A stretch of DNA of 64,000 bases from an uncultured Clostridia bacterium (GTDB lineage: Bacteria; Bacillota; Clostridia; Lachnospirales; Lachnospiraceae). The stretch is taken from NCBI GenBank assembly GCA_948472945.1, contig CAOKVX010000002.1, positions 1 to 64,000 of the forward strand, in the 5' to 3' direction. Made by a program: the position numbers and the translations under genes. Below are positions 27,762 to 37,672 of the stretch, piece by piece. The number at the start of each line of letters is the position of its first letter. Positions within the stretch are counted from its first letter, which is position 1. Below the pieces are notes generated by a model. It was not told where the DNA came from and searched no databases. It saw only the letters and a list, made by a program, of their open reading frames with translations.

Positions 27762-28266
27762 ACAAACCTCCATGCGATGGGTCGTATCAACTTAAAACAT
27801 ATATAACGCTCAATTACATTATCGTTTGTATCAATACTAAAATAAGTAATATTTACGTCTATCTTACTATTTTCAATTCTACAAAATAGTTTACTTTAAG
27901 TCCATCAGCCAATAATTTCATTGTACATTCTATAAGCACAATGCTCATTTATATCTTCCGGTAATTATATTCCATATCATATAGAAAACATAAGTTTACA
28001 TGCTAATTATAACACATTTTATATTCAAATATATTGTGAAAGATATATTTATTCACATATTTATTCATATAATTACGCTCATAAACATTCCTGCCTGTCT
28101 TGCTTAAAATAACAGCAGCATGCTATTCTAAAAAACGATGTATTAATCGTCACACCAACAAACAAAGTCCTTGAAATATGAACTTAACAATCATCCAAAG
28201 AATGCTAAAGACCGCTGCCCGCAGAAATAAAAATGCTTAAATACTATAAAATTAGGAGGTCTCTCA
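27762..28266. other. Gene-free AT-rich stretch of about 500 bases
   Basis: No convincing gene is present. On the minus strand near 27900-27960 a 20-codon frame (DINEHCAYRMYNEIIG then a stop) looks like the end of a lost protein, but an upstream stop cuts it off. The last 60 bases form the leader of the plus-strand gene at 28267, with its GGAGG SD. Confidence 0.4.
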
Positions 28267-28785
28267 ATGGAAAAACCATATGACAACCCTATTTACAAAA
28301 TCGCTTCGAAACTTTCAGGCGAAGATGAAAACGTCCTGTCTGATGTATGCGAATGTATAGTTAACACCTCAGACTATTTTAACAGCCACAAGGAGGATTA
28401 TGAAAACCGCGGCATTAATTACGAATGTAAAAACGAAATAATCCAGTGGATTGGTATGGTGGACAGCCTGCTTCGAAACGGCTATATCTGTGAGTGTGAC
28501 TATGCTGAGGAATTGGACGATGTTCTCGCCTGTTTAGGTGATTTAAATGGTGTCAAAAGACATAGTCTTCCCCTTGAACAATGCTGGTTCGACGAAAGGG
28601 ACGAGATTACTGACTGGTGCGAAATCATAGACCAAAAATGGAATCCGCAGGGCATGTGTGTTGCTGCCATTGACATTGACAGCGACAGCTATGTCATGTT
28701 CCCATGTAGTCCGGACCATCTTGACGCTTTATTCGGATATGCCAATGAAGCAGGTTTCCTCATTGACCAGGCATACAGGATGTAA
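28267..28785 (+). CDS. DUF6630-like protein, 172 aa
   Basis: A soluble acidic protein whose C-terminal half (CVAAIDIDSDSYVMFPCS followed by LDALFGYANEAG) resembles the DUF6630 family; the function of that family is not known to me. Preceding it are acidic helical segments with several cysteines and tryptophans. The start has an AGGAGG SD eight bases upstream. It is one of few plus-strand genes here and is flanked by decayed fragments, so it may belong to an accessory module of the polymorphic-immunity kind; that is inference from context only. Confidence 0.6.
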   Translation: MEKPYDNPIYKIASKLSGEDENVLSDVCECIVNTSDYFNSHKEDYENRGINYECKNEIIQWIGMVDSLLRNGYICECDYAEELDDVLACLGDLNGVKRHSLPLEQCWFDERDEITDWCEIIDQKWNPQGMCVAAIDIDSDSYVMFPCSPDHLDALFGYANEAGFLIDQAYRM

Positions 28786-28816
28786 AGAACGGTTCGCTGA
28801 AACTCGGCTCACTATA

Positions 28817-29000
28817 ATATTGTATATATAAAAAACAGAAATTTTCTGATTTCAGCTTAATTGTCGGTTTCCAACAGAATGACTGGATATTTACTGAACT
28901 TGTAAAGTTTGCATGTGGAAAGTATAGAGCAACATATGTAATTGACTACTCTGACCGATATACCCAGGTTCTTACAGGCGGAGGAGGAATTGCTGAATAA
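28817..29000 (+). pseudogene. Remnant of a coding frame, C-terminal end only
   Basis: An open frame without any start codon runs from 28817 to the TAA at 28998-29000. It reads like a real protein end, with LIVGFQQNDWIFTELVKFA and YSDRYTQVLTGGGGIAE. It directly follows the DUF6630-like gene on the same strand. I do not recognise the family. It is probably a 3' relic left by a deletion. Confidence 0.45.
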
Positions 29001-29008
29001 AAGTCACT

Positions 29009-29587
29009 TTATTTGTCTCCGGCAATGATGTCAAGCACATACCTCATCTCATGCCACTGCTCTCCGCCCCATGTGGAATTAGATATACCTTCATCCATAA
29101 ACCCCATTTTTTCATACATCTTCACCTTCGAGTCAAGACAAGTCAAAATCACATTATTTCTGTTATTCTCATGTTCCCTCACAAGATAACGCCGCATCAG
29201 CTCTTTGGCAAGACCCCTGCCGCGGTACTCAGGCAAAACGTCAAGCCCTAACAGCATAATATTTCTTCCGTCCGGATTGTGCGTTTTTGCATCCTTAAAA
29301 AATTCATCCCTAAACAAATCTTCGTCAGTGGCAAGACCGCTAAGGAATCCCGCAATTTTTCCGGTTTCCATATCCTCAGCTACAAGGAAAAATTCCGGCG
29401 CTTTCTCAATACGCTCAAACATCATTTCCCTTGAACACGCCTCATTAGGCGGGAAACATATCTCCTCAATCGACGCTGCCTGCTCCGCCTCTTCCTGCCT
29501 TATATTTCTAAAAATAAACCGTTCACTCAATTTATTATCAGGCGGCAAAAAGCCCTGAAAGTTTTTTTGCGTAGTATTTTCAACCAT
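29009..29587 (-). CDS. GNAT-family N-acetyltransferase, 192 aa
   Basis: Transfers an acyl group from acyl-CoA to an unknown amine. The CoA-binding motif is PEYRGRGLAKELMRRYL at about 125-141, with the preceding beta strand NIMLLGLDVL and a C-terminal KMYEKMGF segment that completes the fold. The extended N-terminus of about 30 residues is not conserved in GNAT proteins. It is separated from cysK by 81 bases and could be transcribed with it, but no functional link is evident. Confidence 0.85.
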   Translation of the reverse strand: MVENTTQKNFQGFLPPDNKLSERFIFRNIRQEEAEQAASIEEICFPPNEACSREMMFERIEKAPEFFLVAEDMETGKIAGFLSGLATDEDLFRDEFFKDAKTHNPDGRNIMLLGLDVLPEYRGRGLAKELMRRYLVREHENNRNNVILTCLDSKVKMYEKMGFMDEGISNSTWGGEQWHEMRYVLDIIAGDK

Positions 29588-29668
29588 AAAAATTCCCTCC
29601 GGTCCAACTTATTTTTTCCATAAACTGCTGTAATGTATATATTTTAACGCCTCCTAGCCTGCCAATCT

Positions 29669-30607
29669 CTAATTATTGTTAAACAGCGGCGTCGACAGAT
29701 ACCTATCCCCGGAATCGGGGAGCAGTGCAACAATAGTTTTGCCCTGATTCTCAGGACGTTTAGCCAAAATATCAGAAGCCTTTAACGCGGCTCCCGATGA
29801 AATTCCGACAAGGATTCCCTCGCATGAGGCAAACGTCTTCCCCTCCTCGAATGCGTCTTCATTCTCAACAGCAATTATTTCATCATATATTTCGGTATTT
29901 AACACGTCAGGCACAAATCCTGCTCCAATTCCCTGAATCTTGTGTGCTCCCGCAGTTCCATTTGACAACACAGGGCTGTCCGCAGGCTCAACCGCCACTA
30001 TTTTAATATCTGGATTTTTTGATTTTAGGAACTCTCCCACACCTGTTACAGTTCCGCCTGTTCCGACACCTGCAACAAAAATATCAATTTTTCCGTCAGT
30101 CTGTTCCCATATCTCCGGGCCGGTTGCCGCCCTATGGGCCTCAGGATTGGCCGGATTGACAAACTGTCCAAGAATTACAGCACGAGGAATTGACTGCTTC
30201 AATTCCTCAGCCCTTTCTATAGCGCCTTTCATCCCCTTTGCTCCCTCTGTAAGCTCCAGTTTGGCGCCGTAAGCTTTTAAGAGGTTACGCCTCTCAACGC
30301 TCATCGTATCGGGCAGCGTAAAAATGGCTTTGTAGCCCTTTGAAGCTGCGACAGCCGCAATCCCGATTCCGGTGTTGCCGCTTGTAGGCTCAATTATTGT
30401 GGCCCCGGCCTTTAGTATTCCTTTCCTTTCAGCATCCTCAATCATGGCAAGCGCAATCCTGTCCTTTACAGAACCCGCAGGATTCAGATATTCAAGCTTT
30501 GCAAGGATTACGGCCTTGCTAATACCGGACCTGTACATATATCTGTTAAGCTTCAAAAGCGGTGTTCCGCCTATTAACTCTATTGCGCTTTCTTTTATAT
30601 CACCCAT
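29669..30607 (-). CDS. cysK: Cysteine synthase (O-acetylserine sulfhydrylase), 312 aa
   Basis: PLP enzyme forming cysteine from O-acetylserine and sulfide. The PLP lysine is in [12 protein letters not shown], and the substrate loop TSGNTGIG and the C-terminal GISSGAA are present. The length is typical. The ATG at 30607 has a GGAGG SD; the frame extending to 30688 includes non-conserved residues. It follows metY on the same strand with a copy of an interspersed repeat in the gap, and together they form a sulfur-assimilation pair. Confidence 0.95.
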   Translation of the reverse strand: MGDIKESAIELIGGTPLLKLNRYMYRSGISKAVILAKLEYLNPAGSVKDRIALAMIEDAERKGILKAGATIIEPTSGNTGIGIAAVAASKGYKAIFTLPDTMSVERRNLLKAYGAKLELTEGAKGMKGAIERAEELKQSIPRAVILGQFVNPANPEAHRAATGPEIWEQTDGKIDIFVAGVGTGGTVTGVGEFLKSKNPDIKIVAVEPADSPVLSNGTAGAHKIQGIGAGFVPDVLNTEIYDEIIAVENEDAFEEGKTFASCEGILVGISSGAALKASDILAKRPENQGKTIVALLPDSGDRYLSTPLFNNN

Positions 30608-30657
30608 TAAATATACCTCCGAAATAATTAATATATTATTATATCCAAGCCAAAAAA

Positions 30658-30709
30658 AGTCAAACACCACGCGGCATGCTGCGGGCATGCCTTAGCTTCT
30701 TTTTTTGAT
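30658..30709 (-). repeat. Interspersed repeat fragment, copy C
   Basis: The gap between metY and cysK contains ACGCGGCATGCTGCGGG followed by GCATGCCTTAGCTTC and a T-run. CATGCCTTAGCTT is shared with 57696-57717 and, with one change, with 49085-49226. On the minus strand the GC-rich hairpin followed by seven T residues may also terminate metY. Confidence 0.55.
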
Positions 30710-32020
30710 TCATGCTGTCTCCACCTTGCCAAACGCAGCGTCCAGCGCGGCAATCAAATCCTCCGCTTTCTCAATGCCGACTGACAGGCGTATCGTATTC
30801 CCCTTAATGCCCTGTTCCAACAATTCTTCCTCCGTGCACTGGCTATGTGTAGTCGTAGCCGGATGGATTACAAGCGACTTTACATCAGCAACATTGGCAA
30901 CAAGCGAGAAAATTGCAAGATTATCAATAAATGTACGGGCAGTCTCAGAATCTCCTTTAATTTCAAATGTAAATATTGAACCTCCCCCGTCAGGAAGGTA
31001 TTTTTTGTAGAGGGCGTAACTAGGCTCAGTCTCCAGCGACGGATGGTGCACCGCCTCAACCTTGGGATGATTTTTAAGATACCCGACAATCTTCAGCGCA
31101 TTGTTAACATGGCGCTCTACGCGAAGCGACAAAGTCTCAAGACCCTGAAGAAAAATAAAGGCGTGAAACGGAGAGAGCGTTGCCCCTGTATCCCGCAGTA
31201 TTACAGCCCGTATATAAGTTACGAACGCCGCCGCTTTGGCAGTGTCCGAAAAAGATACTCCGTGATAGCTTGGATTAGCTTCAGATATCCAAGGATATTT
31301 TCCAATCCCTTTCCAGTCAAAATTGCCGCTGTCAATTATAACTCCCCCTAACGCAGTACCATGTCCTCCGATAAATTTTGTTGCGGAGTGAATTACAATA
31401 TCCGCACCATATTCAATAGGACGGATTAAGTAAGGAGTTGCGAACGTAGAGTCCACTACCAGCGGAATATTATGCTTATGTGCAATCTCTGCAATCTTTT
31501 CCAAATCAACCAGATTAGAATTGGGATTTCCAAGGGTTTCAACAAAGATTGCTTTAGTATTTTCTCCAATTGCAGACTCAAAGGAATCCGCATCCCCAGG
31601 CTCGACAAAAGTAGTTGTGACCCCATTAGTCAACGGAAACGTATGTCTCAAAAAATTATAAGTCCCCCCATAAATTGTTTTTGAGGACACAATATGTTCC
31701 CCTGACTTTGCCAATGCCTGTAACGTATAAGAAATAGCGGCGGCACCCGATGCCACCGCCAAAGCCGCAACGCCTCCCTCCAAGGATGCTATGCGGCGCT
31801 CAAAAATATCCTGCGTGGGATTTGTAAGCCTTCCGTAGATATTTCCGGCATCCTTTAAATCAAATCTGTCGGCGGCATGTTTGGTATCGTGAAATACATA
31901 TGACGAAGAGGCATAAATAGGCACAGCCCTTGCATCGGTTTCCAAATCAGGCTGCTCCTGTCCTACATGAAGCTGCCTGGTCTCAAACGCCCAGTTGTTA
32001 GAATTATATATATCTATCAT
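30710..32020 (-). CDS. metY: O-acetylhomoserine/O-acetylserine sulfhydrylase, 436 aa
   Basis: A Cys/Met-metabolism PLP enzyme that makes homocysteine from O-acetylhomoserine and sulfide. The PLP lysine lies in HSATKFIGGHG. The length of over 430 aa and the internal insert place it with the MetY group rather than cystathionine synthases of about 380 aa. The ATG at 32020 follows GGAGG by eight bases; a TTG five codons upstream overlaps the SD and is rejected. A promoter lies at 32058-32086. Confidence 0.9.
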   Translation of the reverse strand: MIDIYNSNNWAFETRQLHVGQEQPDLETDARAVPIYASSSYVFHDTKHAADRFDLKDAGNIYGRLTNPTQDIFERRIASLEGGVAALAVASGAAAISYTLQALAKSGEHIVSSKTIYGGTYNFLRHTFPLTNGVTTTFVEPGDADSFESAIGENTKAIFVETLGNPNSNLVDLEKIAEIAHKHNIPLVVDSTFATPYLIRPIEYGADIVIHSATKFIGGHGTALGGVIIDSGNFDWKGIGKYPWISEANPSYHGVSFSDTAKAAAFVTYIRAVILRDTGATLSPFHAFIFLQGLETLSLRVERHVNNALKIVGYLKNHPKVEAVHHPSLETEPSYALYKKYLPDGGGSIFTFEIKGDSETARTFIDNLAIFSLVANVADVKSLVIHPATTTHSQCTEEELLEQGIKGNTIRLSVGIEKAEDLIAALDAAFGKVETA

Positions 32021-32057
32021 AGCTTTATCCTCCAAATCAGTTATTCTAATTTAACTC

Positions 32058-32086
32058 ATTCTAGCATGGCATAATTTTTTTGTCTA
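32058..32086 (-). promoter_or_regulatory. Promoter of metY, with a direct repeat upstream
   Basis: On the minus strand TAGACA (32086-32081) and TAGAAT (32063-32058) are 17 bases apart. Directly upstream lie two copies of a nearly identical 9-mer (GGATAATTC at 32098-32106, GGATAAATC at 32113-32121 on the plus strand), 15 bases start to start, a plausible regulator site. No SAM riboswitch is visible. Confidence 0.6.
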
Positions 32087-32211
32087 ATATATATAGAGGA
32101 TAATTCATTATAGGATAAATCTATAGTTAAGCGTTTTAATTTTATTAAAGCTATTAGTATAATAATAAATATATTAACACATATCTCATACTTAAAATAT
32201 ACAGTTTTAAA

Positions 32212-34212
32212 TCACACCTTAAACGATGCGACTGTCTGATTCAGCTTCTCGCTTAACCGTGAAAGTTCTTCCATCTTTGCAAGTACGGCGTTTGAATTTT
32301 CATTTGAACTGTGCGCCGTACTCTCCATTCCCTGAATGTATTCCGCAATTTCACCAACAAGTGCCGTTATTGAGGATATCGCCTCATTTATTCCCTCCAT
32401 ACTCTCGCTCATCTGCCTTGATGCCGAGCCCAAATCATTCGAAATACCGCTGTAAAATACAGCATCCTGTCTGTACATTCCCGCAAGCTCGGTCATACCT
32501 CTGTAATCCATCATCACTTTCTCATTCATAAACTCTAACAGTTTTCCTGAGCTTTCTGACAGTATAGTCACATTCTGAACAACGCCTTCCGTCACCTGCC
32601 TAATCTTATCTACAGCCTCTTTCGAGTGGTCCGCAAGCTCACGAATCTCATTTGCAACTACGGCAAATCCCTGTCCTGCCTCTCCAGCTCTGGCGGCTTC
32701 AATTGAAGCGTTCAGCGCCAAAAGATTTGTCTGCGAGCTGATTGACAATATCTCTTCGGTCAGCGAATCTATATCATGTACCCGCTGGCTGTCCTCTATT
32801 GCAGTCTCCAGCTCTTTCTTAGTCTCACGGTAAAGTGAAACCGCTTCTCTGCCTGACTTTTCCGAGTTATCATGCTGCATTCCGGCTCGCTCCATTATGT
32901 CGCCTGACTGCCTTGCGGCTTCCCCAGCCTTATTTGCAACACTATCCACCAGGATGCCAAGCTCCTGACCGGTTGTTTTTATATTCTCTGCAAGCTCCCT
33001 GGCCTCTGCAGTCTGGTTCATAACCTTGACGACTGATGTTAATATATCTGATATTCCCTGTGTAAGCACAGCCATCTCCGCAGAAGTTCCATCGGCAATC
33101 GTACCGATGCTCTTCGCCTCGTCCTTCGTATTAAGTATTATACTCCTGATTTGCTGTTTTACTTCTGATGTAGCCTTTTTAATCTGCTCAGTCTCATTTT
33201 TATATTCTCTTGGTATAGATTTCTCACATACTGTGTTCTCCGAAAAATCACCTGATGCAAACTGTTTAAGCATCTGCACGGGCGCAAGCATCCTGCCAAT
33301 CATTCCCGCCATAAACACTGCAACAAGAACAATTATGATGGCGGCAATTAAGATGGCTACGACTACCATTGTCGTAAGCGAATTAAGTACATTTGAGACC
33401 GGAACCACAACGCCAAGCTTCCAGGCGCTTCCCTCAATCTCCGAGGCGGCAAAATAACTATTAACTCCGTCATAATCCTTAAGCTTTATTACCGTTACTG
33501 TCTCGCCGTCCATCAACTCTTGCAGACCAGGCATTATATCGGTGACAATTACGGCAGCGTCCTCAGAAGGCTCATATTCTTTATTTTTATGCGTTATATA
33601 TTGTCCGCTGCTGTCTGCAAGGAATCCATATACACCGTCTTCATAATTTATGTTTCCTGTCAGCTCCGTAACTGTCGACAGCGTCACATCCAGTCCAACA
33701 ACAGCCTCAAGCTCTCCGTCTATGTAAATCGGAGAAGCGATAGTCGTACACATCTGGTTGGTTATCACATCCCAGTATGGGTCAGTCACAATCGTTGCTT
33801 TCATTTCAGCCGCCTGCTTATACCATCCGCGTTGTACCGGGTCATATCCCTCAGGTATTTCCGCATCCCTGTTTGACTGGAAAAATAAACTGTCCTTAGT
33901 CCCGCAGTACAAGTTCAAAAGTTCCTCCCTGCCTTCCGAGTATGTGTCCATAACGAGCTGTACAGCCGCCGCCTCCGTATTTCCGGAAGCTTCAATACTG
34001 TTTGCCGCACCCTCGGCAAGCATCTTCTCATTTTCAATCCATGTGTTGATTTCCTCAGCATATTTGTCTGCATTAAGCTGAAGCGCCTCCGTCTGATTTC
34101 GTATAAGCTTCCCTCCGGCAACTATTACTATTCCGACTGTCGTAAGTATAATGCTAACCACTACAATTAAAATAACGCAGACTGTCAATTTACCTTTAAT
34201 AGTTCTACTCAT
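32212..34212 (-). CDS. Methyl-accepting chemotaxis protein with a dCache sensor, 666 aa
   Basis: A transmembrane receptor: TM1 at about 8-30, an extracellular dCache-type domain, TM2 at about 283-306, HAMP-like segment, then a signalling hairpin whose tip is [20 protein letters not shown] and continues to [15 protein letters not shown]. In the sensor, [13 protein letters not shown] and VVGLD match the positions of the amino-acid-binding motif described for dCache_1AA, so the ligand is probably an amino acid (inference). It is downstream of a GHKL kinase and a LytTR regulator. Confidence 0.88.
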   Translation of the reverse strand: MSRTIKGKLTVCVILIVVVSIILTTVGIVIVAGGKLIRNQTEALQLNADKYAEEINTWIENEKMLAEGAANSIEASGNTEAAAVQLVMDTYSEGREELLNLYCGTKDSLFFQSNRDAEIPEGYDPVQRGWYKQAAEMKATIVTDPYWDVITNQMCTTIASPIYIDGELEAVVGLDVTLSTVTELTGNINYEDGVYGFLADSSGQYITHKNKEYEPSEDAAVIVTDIMPGLQELMDGETVTVIKLKDYDGVNSYFAASEIEGSAWKLGVVVPVSNVLNSLTTMVVVAILIAAIIIVLVAVFMAGMIGRMLAPVQMLKQFASGDFSENTVCEKSIPREYKNETEQIKKATSEVKQQIRSIILNTKDEAKSIGTIADGTSAEMAVLTQGISDILTSVVKVMNQTAEARELAENIKTTGQELGILVDSVANKAGEAARQSGDIMERAGMQHDNSEKSGREAVSLYRETKKELETAIEDSQRVHDIDSLTEEILSISSQTNLLALNASIEAARAGEAGQGFAVVANEIRELADHSKEAVDKIRQVTEGVVQNVTILSESSGKLLEFMNEKVMMDYRGMTELAGMYRQDAVFYSGISNDLGSASRQMSESMEGINEAISSITALVGEIAEYIQGMESTAHSSNENSNAVLAKMEELSRLSEKLNQTVASFKV

Positions 34213-34265
34213 AATCTTCTCCCCGTTTCTATTTTTATGGAAACGCTGATTAAATCACCGTTTCT

Positions 34266-35567
34266 TTAGCGGGATTCAGGAATATTTAACAGAACCCTCG
34301 CCACAAACATTCCGTCTTCCATAAAAAATTCCGACTCTCCATTATAATATGACACCACTGTTAAAATACTTGACATTCCGATTCCGCAGCACTTATCAGA
34401 CTTTGGAAGACAGACCTCTGACTCCAAATGCCGCGCACATGTATTTCTGCACTGAACAACAATTTTTTTACCTTTTCTTGTTACGGATATATGGATTGAC
34501 TGTTCAGCTTCTCCCGACTCCTCACAACCATGAATGGCATTTTCAAATATATTCGCCAATACAGCTGTCAAATCAATGTCTCTGACAGTTATTTCACCTG
34601 AAACCCTAATGTTCATCGTAACTTTAATATTTTTTTCCCGAGCAAGCCTCTCATATAAAGATAAAATACTATTAATTGTATCATTTCCGCATATTCTCGG
34701 TGAACTCCTGCTCTCAATATCTTCACGGTATTGTTGCACATAGTTAAAAAGCTTATCAATCTCCCTCTTTTTAATATATTCCTCCATCAGGAGGCAGTGA
34801 TGCCTCACATCATGGCGTATTCTTACTGCTTTGCGCTCCGATTCACGCAGTATCTCAAGCTGCCTGAGCATAAGCTGCTCATTTATTGCAAGCAGTTCGT
34901 TTTCTTTCTGATAACGGCGTTCTTTCCCCTGATGCAGATATATTTGAAAAACCATATATTGAATCATCCCGGCCATGAAAAAAAGGATAACCGTACGCAC
35001 GACATGAAACATAGACAATCGGCGCTCTCCCGGCCAAACTGCGACAAGAGCAGCAATAAGTATAGATAAAATTACCGTTACTGCGCTGAAACAATCCATC
35101 TCCTCCCGCAGGTAATCTATCCCGCTGAGAAAGCTTTTGCGAACCTTTGACGCTATGAAGTATACTATAACCGCCACCATCACTACACGGACTATTATAT
35201 CTGCCCATATACTGTAGCCAAACCATATCCTAGACGTATTTATTCCACAAAATACAACTACGGACAAAATATAAAAACTGAGAGTGAACCTATACATTGA
35301 TAAATATAACGTGTCACTGCTCATCTTCATGCAAAAAACACCTACCACCGGAATACAGACCAAAGGCGAAAACCTTACATATGTATCACTGCTGCACAAA
35401 TACCAAAAGCTAAATACCGTCACAGCTGCAAGCAAAAACACAGAATAAATCCAAATTGTCAGCCTAATAGAAAACCTAGGGCGGTCAATTAAAAGATAAA
35501 CAGCCATTATGGTCAATGCCCCAATACCATTTCGCAGTACCGAAATCCAAAGTGAACCTCCTAACAT
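34266..35567 (-). CDS. GHKL-type sensor histidine kinase, 433 aa
   Basis: Six or more hydrophobic segments occupy about residues 8-210, then a coiled coil and a kinase module of the AgrC/ComD class. The phosphoacceptor is probably His252 in RIRHDVRHH, with the N box FENAIHG and the G box GIGMSSI. This kind usually senses a peptide or a membrane cue and pairs with LytTR regulators, as one does upstream here. The start at 35567 has a strong AAGGAG SD. I find no AgrD-like precursor or AgrB-like protease in the adjacent sequence. Confidence 0.85.
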   Translation of the reverse strand: MLGGSLWISVLRNGIGALTIMAVYLLIDRPRFSIRLTIWIYSVFLLAAVTVFSFWYLCSSDTYVRFSPLVCIPVVGVFCMKMSSDTLYLSMYRFTLSFYILSVVVFCGINTSRIWFGYSIWADIIVRVVMVAVIVYFIASKVRKSFLSGIDYLREEMDCFSAVTVILSILIAALVAVWPGERRLSMFHVVRTVILFFMAGMIQYMVFQIYLHQGKERRYQKENELLAINEQLMLRQLEILRESERKAVRIRHDVRHHCLLMEEYIKKREIDKLFNYVQQYREDIESRSSPRICGNDTINSILSLYERLAREKNIKVTMNIRVSGEITVRDIDLTAVLANIFENAIHGCEESGEAEQSIHISVTRKGKKIVVQCRNTCARHLESEVCLPKSDKCCGIGMSSILTVVSYYNGESEFFMEDGMFVARVLLNIPESR

Positions 35568-35745
35568 TCTTTTACTCCTTCAATTTCAATAGACAAACCT
35601 AGTGCAATAGTTTACAATACACTATTCAACAGATATTGAAATTAACATAACACACTGTTTCATTATTTCAACAATGAAGGAATGATTTACACTTTTGAGG
35701 GTACAATCTGCAGTTTTTAGACATCACTGTTGCTCTTAGCCAGCA

Positions 35746-36471
35746 TTAGTCTTCATCACAGTAATAGTTGAAATATTTCTCCATCAATGGGTGATAAGAA
35801 CCTCTTGGAAGAAATATTTTTCCTCCGTTGTCCATATGTATCTCACGTGAATCAAGGCTATCCACATGCTCAAGATTTACTATATAGCTAATTCCTACCT
35901 TAACAAACTCGGGGTAATTAGAGAGCATATCAAATATCCTTGCCATAGTCAATCTAAGAATGTACGAAGCGCCGTCCGCCAGATATACATGCTGGCATTT
36001 TTTCTGCGCCTCAAAAAATACGATGTCGTGCAGCGCCACACGGTGAAGCCTGTTGTCTATACGAAAAGCCAGATATTTTTTCTTCTTCTGGATTTTATCT
36101 AAAAGCCTGTCAAGCACCCTGAACAGCTCTTTCTCCACAACCGGTTTTAAAAGATATTGGTCAGCGTCTACGCTGAACGCCTCCAGCGCATAATCCGACG
36201 ACGTCGTAAGAAAAATAGCCATACAATTGTTTCCCATCTTTCTAAGTTCCTTTACCGCATCTATTCCAAGCTTGCCCGGCATAAAAATATCCATAAATAA
36301 TATGTCGGGAGCATATTCATTTTCCACTACCATTCTCAGCAAATCATCCGCTGACTCAAATCTCTCGATAGATAATTCCAACCCTTCGCGCATATCAGAA
36401 AAACATTTCAACATGCTTTCTGTCTTATCCAGTTCCCATGGCTCGTCATCGCACAGTGCAATATGGTACAT
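35746..36471 (-). CDS. LytTR-family response regulator, 241 aa
   Basis: An N-terminal receiver domain with the acidic pair DDE and phosphoacceptor Asp61 in LFMDIFMPG precedes a C-terminal LytTR DNA-binding domain (about 135-240, beginning KKYLAFRID and including IVFFEAQKK). LytTR regulators bind pairs of imperfect direct repeats. It lies upstream of the GHKL kinase after a 178-base gap, so the two probably form one signalling pair. A candidate promoter is at 36499-36528. Confidence 0.9.
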   Translation of the reverse strand: MYHIALCDDEPWELDKTESMLKCFSDMREGLELSIERFESADDLLRMVVENEYAPDILFMDIFMPGKLGIDAVKELRKMGNNCMAIFLTTSSDYALEAFSVDADQYLLKPVVEKELFRVLDRLLDKIQKKKKYLAFRIDNRLHRVALHDIVFFEAQKKCQHVYLADGASYILRLTMARIFDMLSNYPEFVKVGISYIVNLEHVDSLDSREIHMDNGGKIFLPRGSYHPLMEKYFNYYCDED

Positions 36472-36498
36472 AAATTAATCTCCCGCAAGTTTTTGTTT

Positions 36499-36528
36499 AT
36501 TATAACATTATTTTGTATAAACACACAA
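36499..36528 (-). promoter_or_regulatory. Candidate promoter of the LytTR regulator
   Basis: A perfect TATAAT (36504-36499 on the minus strand) is preceded at 18 bases by TTGTGT. It lies about 28 bases upstream of the start codon. Confidence 0.45.
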
Positions 36529-36744
36529 GTAAAGCATTTCCATTGCTATAAGAAGACTCCCGCTTGTTTGTACGAATTTCAAGTTCAGAGAGTATCAGAT
36601 TAATAATGCTGACAATTTTGATTTGGGCTTTACAGGAACAATCTGCGTTATAATGTAAAATGGAGACGTGACATACGTCTTAAGATATTTTATATCAAAA
36701 AATATTAGAAATATGATATGACTTTATAAGAAAAAATTTATTGC

Positions 36745-36850
36745 GTGGACTGCAAGTTCGCCCCAAGGGGCGGTATTACACTCCGTTTCGGTCCGTCCTA
36801 AACAAACGTCCACCGGACGCTTAGGACCGTTGCTCGCGATAATAAACGCC
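36745..36850 (+). repeat. Interspersed repeat, copy E
   Basis: The 22 bases at 36752-36773 are identical to 49133-49154 and contain the hairpin CGCCCC-AA-GGGGCG. A second stem follows (GTCCTAA at 36794-36801 against TTAGGAC at 36821-36827, with an inner GTCC/GGAC pair), and the copy ends in an AATAAA-like sequence as other members do. The left arm of the full element is missing here. Confidence 0.6.
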
Positions 36851-37065
36851 TTAACCCTGCAGGCGCAGCTATTATATCATTAAACATCATAAATAATGAT
36901 GTTTACCGCCTATTTTACGTACCGGATATAACACAGCGTCAGAGGATTTTTAATCTATCTTGGAATTTTTTAATTTAAATAATATGGATTATCTGATTTA
37001 TTACAGGAAAAGTATAATGTCAAAAGAATGAATGAAAACCTGCAGAAGAAAAAACATGATTAACC

Positions 37066-37389
37066 CTAATTATCGTCTGACAATAACTTTACTATACCCA
37101 AAGCTTTGCCCTGCATATTGCTGTTCAGACTCCGATAATATGCAACCAGCCTTATCTCGTCTTCTGATACCTCCTGAATATCCATACCGAAAAAATACTC
37201 TATAGGAATTTTAAAATACTCAACTAAATGTATAAGCTCCGCATAAGAAATCTGAGTTGATCCGTTTTCATAGCGGCTCAATGTCTGCTGACTTATGTTC
37301 AGCTTAGAAGCAAGTTCAAACTGCGTAAGTTTCTTTCCTTTGCGTAGTTCCCTAATCCTGCTGCCAATATACACATTATCTATTACCAT
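37066..37389 (-). CDS. Small XRE-family helix-turn-helix regulator, 107 aa
   Basis: An N-terminal HTH of the XRE/Cro class (about 9-65): IRELRKGKKLTQFELASKL, then NISQQTLSRYENG as the recognition helix. The rest is a short helical tail, possibly for dimerisation. A GAGGA sequence lies about 12 bases before the ATG at 37389, farther than ideal. It is alone, flanked by repeats and a gene-free stretch. Its target is unknown; possibilities include its own promoter or the nearby sensory genes. Confidence 0.8.
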   Translation of the reverse strand: MVIDNVYIGSRIRELRKGKKLTQFELASKLNISQQTLSRYENGSTQISYAELIHLVEYFKIPIEYFFGMDIQEVSEDEIRLVAYYRSLNSNMQGKALGIVKLLSDDN

Positions 37390-37576
37390 AACTTTTACAC
37401 ATCCTCACTTTTGTTGCCCGTTATTTTAACTATAATATGTGTATTATAATGTCAAAACATCACCTTTATTATTCATATCAAACGTAATTACACTCAACAT
37501 GTGCGTGATAGTTGTTTAACATAATTTGCTACAGTAAAAAGCTCTTTTTATTTCCTAAACACTAACTTTTTCTGAT

Positions 37577-37670
37577 TCAAATACCCCGCGGCAAGCTATG
37601 GGTATTTCCCGGCTTTTATTTAGTCCGCCAAGGGGTGCGGTATTTGAGCGCGCCTGCGCGGATAAAAGCC
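37577..37670 (-). repeat. Interspersed repeat, copy A, just after rpe
   Basis: Outer inverted repeat: TCAAATACCCCGC at 37577-37589 and GCGGTATTTGA at 37637-37647. Inside is a CCGCGGCAAGC block and a GGCTTTTAT that pairs with ATAAAAGCC at 37662-37670; between them lies a CGCGC/GCGCG hairpin. It begins three bases after the rpe stop codon and may help terminate that transcript. Confidence 0.65.
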
Positions 37671-37672
37671 AC

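Larger units (their letters stand above)
36472..37065. other. Gene-free stretch of about 590 bases containing a repeat
   Basis: This gap holds the promoter of the LytTR gene (36499-36528), a copy of the interspersed repeat (36745-36850), and otherwise AT-rich sequence. A short plus-strand frame near 36574-36660 (NNADNFDLGFTGTIC) may be a gene relic but is too short to claim. No RNA gene is evident. Confidence 0.5.

Noticed and set aside
32098-32186. Possible SAM riboswitch upstream of metY
   Set aside because: None of the conserved S-box core blocks are present; only AT-rich sequence and the 9-mer repeat are seen.
36745-37670. CRISPR-like array suggested by GC-rich repeated blocks
   Set aside because: The repeats are not evenly spaced, no regular spacers exist and no cas genes are present.
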